A stretch of 64,000 nucleotides of DNA from Atherix ibis (taxonomy: Eukaryota > Arthropoda > Insecta > Diptera > Athericidae), in contig OY282609.1 in NCBI GenBank assembly GCA_958298945.1, positions 12,134,326 through 12,198,325 of the forward strand, in the 5' to 3' direction. Position numbers and translations under genes: made by a program. This document shows, piece after piece, positions 10,419-21,344 of this stretch (its first letter is position 1; each line of letters opens with the position of its first letter). Below the pieces are notes generated by a model, which was given only the letters and a program-made list of their open reading frames with translations, was not told where the DNA came from and ran no database searches.

Positions 10419-13018
10419 GCGGTAGTTTGTGTCGTCTCCTAAGACGACGACTTTTGCGATGTTTACGATATTTTTAAGGTGCGATCCAAAATACCGTGAT
10501 TATATTGGATTTATGTTTTTAATCATATTGTTAAATTCGTAAATTTTTATAATTCAATAGGACAAAAAAATATATATATAAAAAATATCAGTTTTTTCAA
10601 GTGCAAAATCGCATGAGCGCGCTATCGCCATGTGAACTTAATACATTTTTAAAATCTAAATAAATACGCGCTTCCTGTTAGCTGCCGTTTTTCATTATTA
10701 TTGTATTATCGTTATCATTATTATTATGTAATTGCAACTGCTATCTAAAATGGGATAGTGCAGATACTTTAAAATCAACAAACTAAAAATTATGCAATAG
10801 CACCCAATGAAGAATTTTTCAAAAATTTTTAATTTCGAAAAGCCCAATACGACATTAGAAATAATCGAATAAATTTATTTTTGCCAAATTTATTTATAAT
10901 ATTATTATTGTTAAAAAAAAAAAATTTGTTAATTTTTTATCGTTGTTTTTTTTTTGTGAATACGCTAATCAAATGTTGTGAAAATTATATTATACTTTAT
11001 TGTGAATTGTTAATGAATCGTGAATTAAGAATTTTTTTATAGAAGTAAAAAATTAAGTAAAAATCATCAAAAACAATGTGGAGAAAAAAATTTTTTTAAA
11101 AATAAATTAGCATAAATATTTAAGTTTAAAAATTAGTAAGAGTGAGAAGAATAGAAATTAATTTATTTCATTAGTAATACTATAACAGTGGCTATTTTTA
11201 CTTGTGATATTGTTTTGGTTATTACTAATATTATTATTGAATATAATTTAATCGTGAAACTAATAAAATTATACTTAATTAGGATATGGGGGGAAAAAAA
11301 TATTTTGTGCAAATTTAATTTGCAATAAAGTTTGTTGTTTTTTTTGTTGTTGTTAATTATAAATTGTGCGTCATATTGGACGGTTTTTTTTTTAATTATA
11401 TTGTAAATGTTACAATGTGATCAGCAGAAATTTTTATGGATTATCCAGCTATATGTGTGTTTATGTTAATTAAATTTAACCTGAATTAAAATGGAAAAGT
11501 TTTTTTTACTACATAACGTATATGTATTTTCTGTTACTGAATATTTTAGAGTTAATTAAGCAATCAATCAATCACAATTGTTGTTGTAAGCGTATCTCTT
11601 GTTATTATAGTCATCAAGAGAGATGAGATAAACTATTGTACAATATATTTAAAAAACTCTAATTAAAATACATAAAAAATTCTGCACTCGAAGAGAGAAA
11701 ATCGATATCGATCAACTATATAGCTTAACAAGAAATTCACCAATAAACCGGAGTTTCGGTCTACTTAACAAACCAATTGTATCTAAAAAAAAAAAAATTC
11801 TATGTTGACAATAAGCAATTCGTAAAATTTTATGCTTGTCCAATGTACAAAACTGAAATTTGTTGACAATTATCAGTAATTTAGCATAAAATACAAATAG
11901 TTCTTTGGCGAATACTTCACAATCCGTTTGACTGGTTGGTTAATTCCTTTTCTATCCAATATAAATAAATAAGATTTCGATCTTTTTGTAAACAAATTTT
12001 CTTAGTTTCATGTCAACTTCTTTAAGTCGTAGAAACTTTTACAAAATGTTCTTGTTTTGTTCTCTTATTCGTAGATTCTATCACCACCACACCACACTAC
12101 ACCACGCCTTATGATTCATATATAAAAATAAATTGATTGAACGATGAATGATATTTAGGCTCTTGAGAATTAAGATAAATAAAATAAAATTAAACTGGAT
12201 CTCCCTCCCCCTCTCCATCCCTCACAACTAGTGTCTAAAGAGATCTTATAGGAAATACATAATTTCAAATGCCCCCAAAAAAAAAATAACCAAACTAGAG
12301 CATTATTAATCAAACACTGGCGTTTTATTATTCTCTCGTTTTATAAAGCAAATAAATGATGTCAATAGAGAAGAAAATATCAAGAAAATTTGAAGATAAA
12401 ATGTTTTTTTTTTTTTTGTCAAAGTCTGACAGTTAAGAATCTTGAAATCGAAAAGTGGACAGCCAAACTTACGAACATCTAAAGTGGTTTTGGACTTTTT
12501 ATTTGTCCTCCTCGTCTACAGATAATTGAAATTGTCATTCCGATTCTGTACATTTAATCGTTTAAACTGAAATTGGTATTTTTCTATTTGGAAAAAAAAA
12601 ATACAATATCAGATCGAAGGATGATTATTTTTTTTTTTTTAGGGGGACAATTTTATTTTTTTTGTACCCATATTAGAAAAACTTTTACAATATCCTTGGG
12701 AGTATTTATTCTCTCAACGTAAGGATTTTAGTTTTTATGTAATAAATTGTCTCCTGTTTTTTTTTACAATATTTTATTTTCTGTTATATCTATTAAAATT
12801 TTATTGAGAAATTATATAATTTTAAAAATTAACAAACTGATTGTAATGAAAGATTTATTTAAAAAAAAAAACTAAATAATATGTCGGCAATAACCGGCTA
12901 CTCGGGTTTCCTTTTTGAACCTTGTTGTCGGCATATTGTCACCCCTGGGATTTTCGTTGTACTACAATTTTCATATTATCATTCCGCTTCCTTTCTAATA
13001 TGTAATGCAAAGATAATA
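10419..13018. other. Very AT-rich non-coding DNA
   Basis: After about 10480 the DNA becomes extremely AT-rich, with many poly-A and poly-T runs and (ATT)-like stretches. No open frame worth naming, transposon terminus or RNA gene is seen. It is consistent with intron sequence. A CACCAC-rich simple patch lies at about 12080-12110. Confidence 0.4.
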
Positions 13019-14095
13019 AAGGGTTTTCGAATAAGAGTGATATGATTTCTTTTTTTTTTTAAAAACACTAATTGTTAAGAAAATTCAAATGTTTTTTATT
13101 TAATGTGAAGTACAATCTGAATAAAACGTTATTCAAATGGTATCCACGACTTCTTTTGCAGGAACGAATTCGATGAACTCAATTTTCGGGCACTTTTTCC
13201 ACTAAATCAAGTCGTATGTGTATGTCATGAATAGCACGTTCAATGTTGACTTCTAAAGCTTGAAGAGAGTCTGGTGTATTTCTAAAAACCAATGACTTCA
13301 AATAACCCCCACAAGAAATAGTCTAACAGTGTTAAATCACAACTTCTTATAGGCCATTCAATATCACAATTTCTTGAAATAATCTAATCTCCAAATTTTT
13401 CTCGCAATAATTCGGTTGTTGCACGTGCTGTGTGGCACGTAGCCCCGTCTTGTTGGAACCAGATGTTGTCAAGATCAACTTCTTCCAATTTCGGCTATAA
13501 AAAGTTGGTTATCATCGATCTATACCGCTCTCCATTGACAGTAACGGTGTTACCAGCTTCATTTCTAAAGAAGTACGGACCGATGATTCCACCAGACCAA
13601 AAACCACACCAAACTGTCAATTTAGGTGAATGTAATGGGTGTTCATGAATAATTTGTGGATTTTCTTCGCACCAGAATCGACAGTTTTGTTTATTTACCG
13701 CACCTCTCAGATGAAAGTAAGCCTCTTAAAAAAAAAGATTTTCTTAAAAAAATCGTTATCGTTTTCAAGTTGTTCCAAGACAAAATCAGCAAATTCACGA
13801 CGTTTACGGTGGTCCAATGGCTTCAGTTCTTGAGTGATAACAATTTTATACAGATGCAAGCCCACATCCTTTCTCAAAATCCGCCAGGTTGTGGTTTGAG
13901 ACACTCCCAATTCTTGAGAACGTCTTGGAATCGACAAATTTCGGTCTTCAGCAACAGTTGCCTGAACGGCAGCAATATTTTCATTACTTCGAGCGGTTCT
14001 TTGTTTTATTGATATTTGAAAATTATGTAAAGAAAATGTACCCTCGAAATTTTTAACCATTCGACGTGTAGCGAGAACAGTTGGACGATAAAAGA
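13019..14095 (-). mobile_element. DD41D mariner-like element, AAGGGTTTTCGAATAAGAG type, 5' truncated
   Basis: Transposase reads on the minus strand. The 3' terminus at 13019 (AAGGGTTTTCGAATAAGAG, preceded by TA at 13017-13018) differs from other DD41D termini here. Going 5' to 3' on the minus strand, the ORF at 14102-13707 gives an N-terminal helix-turn-helix region (IPRRSQELGVSQTTTWRIL) and the QELKPLDHRKR linker. The frame is disturbed near the first catalytic block. Farther on are VWCGFWSGGIIGPYF, TVTVNGERYR, WFQQDGATCHTAR and RSCDLTLLDYFLWG. The second and third catalytic aspartates are intact and 42 positions apart (DD41D). At about 14095 the 5' end is cut off against a LINE fragment. 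It is inactive through loss of the 5' terminus and frameshifts. Confidence 0.8.
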
Positions 14096-14460
14096 GCTTC
14101 AAGAGCTGTCGTGGGGTATGTTCTTAGGGCACCCGTAATACCCAAGCAAACCAGTCTTTGAACTTTACGAAGGGTTCCTTGAGGAGTGCGTCGTTCAGCC
14201 TTTGGCTACCAAACGAGAGCCGCGTAAGTGATGATGGGTCTAACTATTGCCAGATATGACCACTGTATCATTTTTGGCTACAGACCCCATGTTTTACCAC
14301 ATGGCTCTAGCAGATACTGTCTATCAGTAACACTACCAAGGTGTGAGTTCTAGGTCAATTTTTAGTCCAGAATGACCATTAGATATTTTACCTCAGTAGA
14401 GAACTCAAGTTATTTGGTAACTAGCCGATTACTGGACCACTGCTTGTGGAAAATACGATA
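14096..14460 (-). mobile_element. LOA-like non-LTR retrotransposon fragment
   Basis: The minus-strand translation gives MIQWSYLAIVRPIITYAALV, then KVQRLACLGITGALRTYPTT, the segment between reverse transcriptase and RNase H in LOA/I-type LINEs. The same region occurs in the longer copy at 55400-57480, in the same orientation. Stops and a missing 3' part show it is dead. Its left edge abuts the DD41D element at about 14095. Confidence 0.75.
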
Positions 14461-14602
14461 GAATACGGAAAATATTTTTCTTTCCTATTAATTTTCTCGC
14501 ATGATTTTGTATTCCATCTAGTAAGTTCAATGACCTTTTAGAAGAGTCTCCCCATACACAGGAATTATATTCCAGCTTGGAGCGAAATTTTCTATCTTAT
14601 TG

Positions 14603-14698
14603 ATTATTATTTTGATTGTTCTAATTAGTTTTTTACTGTTTTTAAATTTAATCAGAATTCTAGTAATGATTTTCGGACATGGTCTCAAAATGTCAATC
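14603..14698 (-). repeat. Dispersed repeat, inverted partner of 9451-9550
   Basis: This stretch is the reverse complement, at high but imperfect identity, of 9451-9550. The two copies lie about 5 kb apart in opposite orientation. Confidence 0.6.
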
Positions 14699-16669
14699 TA
14701 TTGTTTATGGTAATTTGGAGTGAAAAGTCAGATATTATTAAATTTTGTGGAGCAAATTAAAATGTTTATAAATGATTTTTGGATTAAGGAACTCCAGAAT
14801 GGAAGGAGTTCTATTCAAACAGAAATTCTGGGTTAAGTGGCATTAATTGAAAAAATGGGAAATGGTGAGTTGGTACGCCATAGAACGAGGTGGTTTACCG
14901 TGGAAAAGTTTGCTTGCCCAGAATTTCGGAATGGAAAGAAATCTTCCACTTTCGGAGCAGGCTATTTGTCTACGAATAGCTAAAGATGTTATATGTCATT
15001 TGGTTAGGAGGCAGGGCAAGTTTGGAATCACAGTGATCACCGGACGGTGGAGAACCTCCCCGCTAAAAAGCCCCTCAATTCATTACCCAGGACCGAAAGA
15101 TTGGTTATTGATAGAAAGGTTAAATGAGTATAAAAATACCAAAAGCTAATTTTTTTTTTTTTTTGATCAACCCCATCAACTCAGTTACAATATTACGTTC
15201 AATGTGAAAGTCTTCATTTATAGCCACCATCACAAATCAAACATTGCATATTACTGGTAGTTATCTACTTATAGTGCATCTTCATAACGCTTTAGTTCAA
15301 ATATAATAATTTCAATATTAGTAATGGAAGAAATTTTCATTAAAATATCAAATGTTACAAAAATAGAAAAATATGGTATATCTTTGCCGCAGCCCCATTC
15401 TCTTAATCCCCATATGGGCATCATAGACAAAATTCGAAAGATAAAAAATACTATTTGAAATAAAAATATCATAACCAAATATGACATATTCAAGACTAGA
15501 TAAACATACTAAATATTGTTATAAAATATTTAATGTTCATGTTCTCTGTGAATATGGGTTTAGTTTCTGTTCGACGCATTCTCTCCAATAGCTCTTATTC
15601 CCTATCCAATGCACATAGTTTTTTTCCCTATGCTTCCCTCATAAAATAGTTATTCATTTTTCGAAACGTTTCGATATTTCCAATGTTGATTTTGTATCGT
15701 GCCATAAATATTAATCGTTTAATATATACCAGTGAGTAAATAACAAAGTAAATAAGTTAGTAAGTAACTGAAACAAGTACTATACAAATCTGTGGTATAA
15801 AAAACAAAGAAACAAAAAAAAACGAAGGAAAAATGTAGAAATTTCCTTGTTAAGAGAAGAAATTGTTAGAAAACTCTCCCCTTCGACTCGATACGTTTCC
15901 TACTAAAACTACGCCTGACATTCATACATAATTGTGGCTTCGGACATTTATTAAGTCATACAATTGCCATAGAATAGGAAGGAAATGCACTTTGTAACAC
16001 GACATTGATGCATCGTGTACGCAATAAAAATACGCACTGAAGCTCCTCTTGTCAATGGTCTTGACTGCGTTACATTAAATTGCATAAAATCACCATCAGC
16101 CGCATTGAAGATGGTCTTTTCAAGAAACGAAACAAAATTGGTATTCTTTGCGGTACAAGTTATGCTTATTCAACTGGTCTTTGTCGACAATACTTAAATG
16201 GCAATTCACCAGTCTCTGGTTTTCAAGTCCAGATCCAAGTCCAAGTCCATGTCCAAGTTTATAAGTGTAGACTCATTTTTAAGGTCTTAGACTTAAGTTC
16301 TGTACCCCTCCTCTTATCGGCAATAGGTTATAGATCAACAATCACAAATATCAGAATTATTAGAACACTTCAACTGATTGACAGACAGCTTCACAGAATC
16401 GAATACATTTATTACTTAATCTTTAACAAATTATGCTGGCACATAAATAAAACTAAAATACATACCAAAACTCCTCTTTGGTCACAGTTGTCGTTTTTAG
16501 ATTTAATAAAAAAAAAATCTCTCTTTTTTTGTATACAAAGAATGTCCACAAAATTAGTCGAATGGACGTTGAATGGTTGTATACATAGAACGAGTGGACT
16601 TTCGGGGAGATTGAAAAGGAAAAGATGGTTGAATGGAGGGATTATTATACAATTTATTTATTAATTATA
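14699..16669. other. Non-coding DNA, no recognised gene
   Basis: A 100-codon plus-strand frame at 14847-15149 sits in a less AT-rich patch but has no recognisable product. The rest is AT-rich. A short tandem run of a TCCAAG-like hexamer lies at about 16228-16258. Confidence 0.4.
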
Positions 16670-18021
16670 AAGAGTGTCCCAAATTTCACGCAACAAGTAA
16701 TTTTAAGTTCAAGTAATTGAATTGTTTCTTGGGCTGTATGATATGTGGCACCTTCTTGTTGGCACCACATGTCAGCCACATTCAAATCTTGCAATTTAAT
16801 GTACAGAAGGCTGGACTATCAGGTGTATAAGCTTAAATCCGCTGTTTTTAGGTCATGTTTTTTTCATATAAAGCAAAAACAAATTTATTCAAAGTACTTG
16901 CTCTTAATAGCTACACATATTTTCCATCTCTCGGGCAATTTGTGGATACCACGCCAGAAAAATTCCTTCCCTTTCGAGGCAAACCACTCATCAAGCCATT
17001 TTCGGACGTCTTCGTAAGAATCAAAGTGCTGCTCAGCGAGCGGGTGGCCCATCGACGAAAACAGGTGGTAGTCGGAAGGGAGCAGGTCTGATGAATAATC
17101 GGTCTCCCGTCCGAAGCGATTTGGTGTTGGGAAAGATGTTGATGGTTGACCGGGATCAACCCACGATTTCTTGAGCTTAGGATTCTCGAAATATATTCAC
17201 TTTTCATCGCCTCTCACAATCCGATGTAGGAACGGCTTTCTTTTTTGTCTGGCGAGCAAGATTTTGCATGTGTTTTGGTACTGCTCCATCTACCTATATC
17301 GTTCAATTTATGCGGCACCCATTTTCCGATCTTTTCAATCTTTCCCATGGCACGCAGACGCATGGAAATGGCTGGTTGAGTAGCACCCAATGGCTCTTTT
17401 TTTTGCGATTGGGTATCGTCTTCGTCCAAAAGAGTCTGCAATTGATGGTCCTCAACCTTCCTAGGCCGACAAACCATCGGGATGAAAATGAGCCTCATCA
17501 TTGAAGATGATTTTGTTCGAAAAATCACCATCAATTTGTTGTAGTTCCATAATCCATTCAACGAACTCTATTCGCTGTGCGTGGTCAGCAGGCTTCAGTT
17601 CTTGGGTCAATTGAACTTTGTAAGAATGAAGATGCAAATCTTTCAAAAGGATACGCTGTAGAAATGTCTACGGTGCGGAACTGATTTTCCTAGACTCCCA
17701 GCAACACTCTCACGAACCGCTTCGATATTTGAAGAACGGCGAGAGTATTTAAAATAACTGATTGATCCAGTCTCTCTAAATTGCTTAATTAATCTCTTCA
17801 CAGTTGATGACGTTAAATCACTATTCCAACCATATTTTCTACGAAAATTGCAAACTGAAGCTGTCAAACCCTTCATTATTAAAAAAAAGTAGTTCATCAA
17901 CAACAATGTCTTTTTTTTTAATAATCCTGAACTGTCACGCTGTCTTTTTTTCCGTTGGCAACACTTTACCGCAAAAAAATGGCGCAAAATTCAAATCTTG
18001 CGTGAATTTTTGGACACACTT
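16670..18021 (-). mobile_element. DD41D deletion derivative, split by a truncated Mos1-like mariner
   Basis: Termini AAGAGTGTCCCAAATTTCAC at 16670 and its inverse ending at 18021 are flanked by TA (16668-16669, 18022-18023). Transposase remains are on the minus strand: an N-terminal domain in 17643-17987 (FRRKYGWNSDLTSSTVKRLI), then QLTQELKPADHAQRIEFVEW and NKIIFNDEAHFH with the first catalytic Asp (17461-17646). The C-terminal part at 16671-16816 gives MWCQQEGATYHTAQETIQLL, with the second Asp changed to Glu, and then runs straight into the terminal repeat. The stretch carrying the third Asp is missing, as in the copy at 39514. A Mos1-like fragment occupies 16819-17466. Confidence 0.8.
16819..17466 (-). 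mobile_element. Mos1-like mariner copy C, truncated and nested
   Basis: It begins with TCAGGTGTATAAGCTTAAAT after TA at 16817-16818 and reads on the minus strand. C-terminal codons at 16911-17095 give the LSERWE-like tail and the SDYHLF region. An internal deletion near 17100 then removes the second catalytic region up to the RPNRFG block. The protein continues upstream to RPRKVEDHQLQTLLDEDDTQ at about 17390-17465, where the element stops without its other terminal repeat. It lies wholly inside the DD41D element 16670-18021, so it arrived later. Confidence 0.85.
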
Positions 18022-20939
18022 TATTAACAATTTCCCTTACCAGAACTCGTATTTAATCGAGTTCGATTTGTGCACGTTCCAATACTGATTTACTAATTCC
18101 TCTTCCGTTAGCTGAGTCTCGTTAAAATTGATTCGTTTTTATTTGATCTTTTAAGATTTACGATTTCAATATAAAACATATCCAATCTCGTATGTACGCC
18201 TGTAAAAGTACTTAGCTATAAAACTCTACTCCTACAGTGTACATTTGTACTTTAATTACGGTCTTCGTCCAATTTGATAAACTCATCAAACTTTTACGAG
18301 CTGATTGTCATAATTTTCTAGATCAAAATTTTATTACACTTAAACTAACACCAACTAAACTCTTATGATTTCTTTGATATTTTTTTTTCTTTTCGTCTTC
18401 AATAAGTCGAACAAAACAGATAAAATCTAATCAATAGAGTCGTAATTTTTAAATAGTCGTAGTCACACAATTCGTTTCATTAATAGAGAAAAGGCAAGAA
18501 TTCGTTTTATATTAAAATATCTTTTGTAGTTCATTACAACCGAAAAATGTCTTCTTGGAAGAAATATAAAAAATGTTTATGATAAACAATTTAGACCACC
18601 TCTTGGTTGGTCATATAAAGAGAAATTAGTTTTGGTTTATTTATAAGAAACTAATACATTTTTTTTTTCATAAAACAAATGCAAATTAGTAGAGATTTAG
18701 AGTAATCAAAAGTTTTTAAGCACATCAGGATTAGTTTATAAAAATTGTTTCTTTTCACAAAAATTATCCATTTTTTAATTCGAAAAGAACAATCCTAATA
18801 TTTGACAACGATGAATTTTATATGGTATTCTGGTTTAATCATAAAATTTCAATAACTGATATTACATTTAAATATTTACGATAGAATTTTTTCCAAACTT
18901 TTATAATAATTTATAAATTATAGTACATAGACTAGTAATTTTTTAAATATTATATTTTATGTATGATGGCAAAGTTCACGCAACGCAATGACATAAAAAA
19001 TTTATTAAAATCCAAATTTCATGTGTGTTAAATTTCTTATATTATTACACACTATTTTCAGAACTCGAAATTTTAATTCAAAATTACCCAGTAGCAGAAG
19101 AAAAAAATATCCTTCCCCAAATGAATTTTGGTTTTTTGTTTTCATCCGTTCAATTGCACCCTCAAGTGTCTCTTATTAACATTATCCAAAAATAGTAAAT
19201 TCAATACGAAAATCTCTAGAAGATATACTCTAGGGCAATATAAATTATTAGTAATGAAGATGTACCCAGAATAAGTGGAAAAATTTCTATGTAAAAACCT
19301 GCATCAATAATGGATACCAACCAACAAAAGTTTTTCTTTTCCTATTTTTCAATTAGAAAATTTCGAATTCATTCAATAAAAATAAATATTTTAGGTTCGT
19401 GATTCTTGATTATCTTTGGTTACGGGAGTGCCTTGAACATATGCTTTTTAGATGTTGTGTAGTCTGGTGCGGATAGTGGATGTTGTTTGGTAGTTGTCGG
19501 TTACCGGTTGCCTTAAGACAAGAGCCACTTTAATATGTTATCAGAAAACAAGGCAGCATAAGTTTCCACTCGACTTGTAGTGCCTTATTTTATTATTGGT
19601 GTCTGGCATATGGCTGATAACGCTCAGAGACAATAGCTACTAGGTCTCCAGTTTCCGAACTCTACAACCTTCTACTCCTCGAAAACAATTCTTTAGACAA
19701 TGCGTTTACTTACCATATACAGGCTCATACTCGTATGTATGGTATGATTGCTTCCATTAAGAAAATTTCTACCCTCAACCGTTTTATTGCCTCAAGAACA
19801 TCAGCCTTATGCACATGCAACACATCGCATATACAGTATAAGAAAAAGTAAATGGATTTTATCCTTTTAAATTTTTCTCAATTTTTTATGATAATCCCTG
19901 TGACTCATACATAATGACAGAACTGATTAAATTTAAATAAATTATTACGAGAAAATTTCAATTTTTTGTAATAAAATTTTGTTCTTTATTATTTTGCAAA
20001 ATATTTAACCAAATTTTTTAAAGTGAATTGTTTTTTAAATCACAAACCCAACCCCCCTTCCCCCCCCATTTCCAAATTATTATTAGTCATCTGAAAAGAA
20101 TTTTCGGCTTTACTAAAAAAATTTACTTTATTTAGTATTCAAGAATTTAAAGAAAGAATTTTTTCCCAAAATACTCGTACGCGTCAAAATTTTTCCAATT
20201 ATTTTTGGAATTTAATATATATGTTCTTCGAAAACTTAACATTTCATAATTTCCGATTTTAATCCTAAAAAAAAAAAAAATCTACTATTGAAAACCGCAA
20301 AAATTTCTCTAAACCACAAGAATTTGTTCTACCTGAAAAATTATGACTTTCAATTGAGTCGTTCACAGGCCAAATCGAATAACTCCACTTTTCAAAAAAA
20401 AATTAAATTTAAATGTCAAAGCACCTAATGGAGGAGCGCTCACTTTTTATATTAATTATAAATTTTTCTAATTTCCATTATTCAGTATCATTGAATGAGA
20501 GAAAAGTTTTTTTTGCCATCGAATAAAAACTAATTTTTTTCGTAAGCCAATCTGGTTAATTCCGTCAATAAATCGTTGGAATTATTTATTTTTTTCAAAA
20601 ACATATTTTTAAGGTTACTTAGCAGATAAGTGACGGACTAATTAATAACTATTGTTGTAAAGAAAAAGTTTTGTTTTTGTGGTCATAGCTATTTTCCAAA
20701 TGATGCAGATTTTGATTCTCGTATTATCGAATCATATGCGAAATAAATTGAAAACATTTTCTCATTATAATATAATCAAAACTATTAAAAATAAAATGCC
20801 ATTAAATGTAATTCAAATTACACATAAGTATTTTTTTTCCAACAAAACCTTTAAAAAATTCCAAAGATAATTAATTGCAGAGATACGAGTAAATTGGATT
20901 ATTGCGCTGGATTAAATTATAAAAAGCAAAATACCACGA
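18022..20939. other. AT-rich non-coding DNA
   Basis: AT-rich throughout, with poly-C/pyrimidine patches at about 20044-20070. A less AT-rich stretch at 19400-19730 contains TATG|GTAAGTAA on the minus strand near 19713, a good splice-donor match, but no convincing exon is attached. No transposon terminus or RNA gene is recognised. Confidence 0.4.
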
Positions 20940-21066
20940 TGTCATGGCGGTTAGAATATGCGTTTCAGTACTAATGTTATTAGAAATGATAGCAAACAAA
21001 CAAAAGCCAGTCTAGCAGATGTCTAATAACATTAGTACTGAAACGTATATTCTAACCGCCACGACA
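20940..21066. repeat. Near-perfect 45-bp inverted repeat (long hairpin)
   Basis: Arms 20940-20984 and 21022-21066 are complementary over 45 positions with two differences, separated by a 37-base loop. The outer arm starts TGTCATGGCGGTTAGAATAT. As RNA one difference would be a G-U pair, leaving a single A-C mismatch. It could be a small palindromic MITE or a hairpin-RNA source. It has no obvious TA or longer target duplication, and no coding capacity. Confidence 0.85.
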
Positions 21067-21308
21067 ATAAATGGCCGTTTGTCGACAACCAATAACGAGA
21101 TAAGGAAATTAAATTAGAAAGGAAAGAAAAGTGGTTTTTGGGAATTAGCGTAAATTATACAAGTAATCGTTGACAACAGCCATTATCGAAAAATATTATT
21201 CATACACGTTTTTTTTTTTATTGGAATGCATTCGCTCGGCATCGGTTTCTCGATTGGAGAAATTTTGACATTTGAGATGCATGACCACGCCTCTTTTGTA
21301 GGTTTTCG
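21067..21308. other. Spacer between hairpin and candidate promoter
   Basis: AT-rich, becoming more mixed toward 21280, where CCACGCCTC, a possible GC-box-like binding site, precedes the TATA box. Confidence 0.3.
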
Positions 21309-21344
21309 TATATAAACCGAGGAATTGTAATTTTTCTCAACACT
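21309..21344 (+). promoter_or_regulatory. Candidate TATA + initiator core promoter
   Basis: TATATAAA at 21309-21316 is followed 30 bases later by TCAACA, an initiator-like site with the A at 21339, the canonical fly spacing. CCACGCCTC lies about 25 bases upstream of the TATA box. No exact DPE follows. The downstream DNA to about 21420 is less AT-rich and could be a 5' leader, but no open coding exon follows closely. Confidence 0.4.

Noticed and set aside
14847..15149. 100-codon open frame in a less AT-rich patch
   Set aside because: No domain is recognisable on either strand; it could be transposon-derived, but nothing ties it to a family.
16080..16664. 194-codon open frame
   Set aside because: The translation is partly encoded by a TCCAAG-type simple repeat and otherwise AT-driven. 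It ends at the DD41D terminus and shows no domain.
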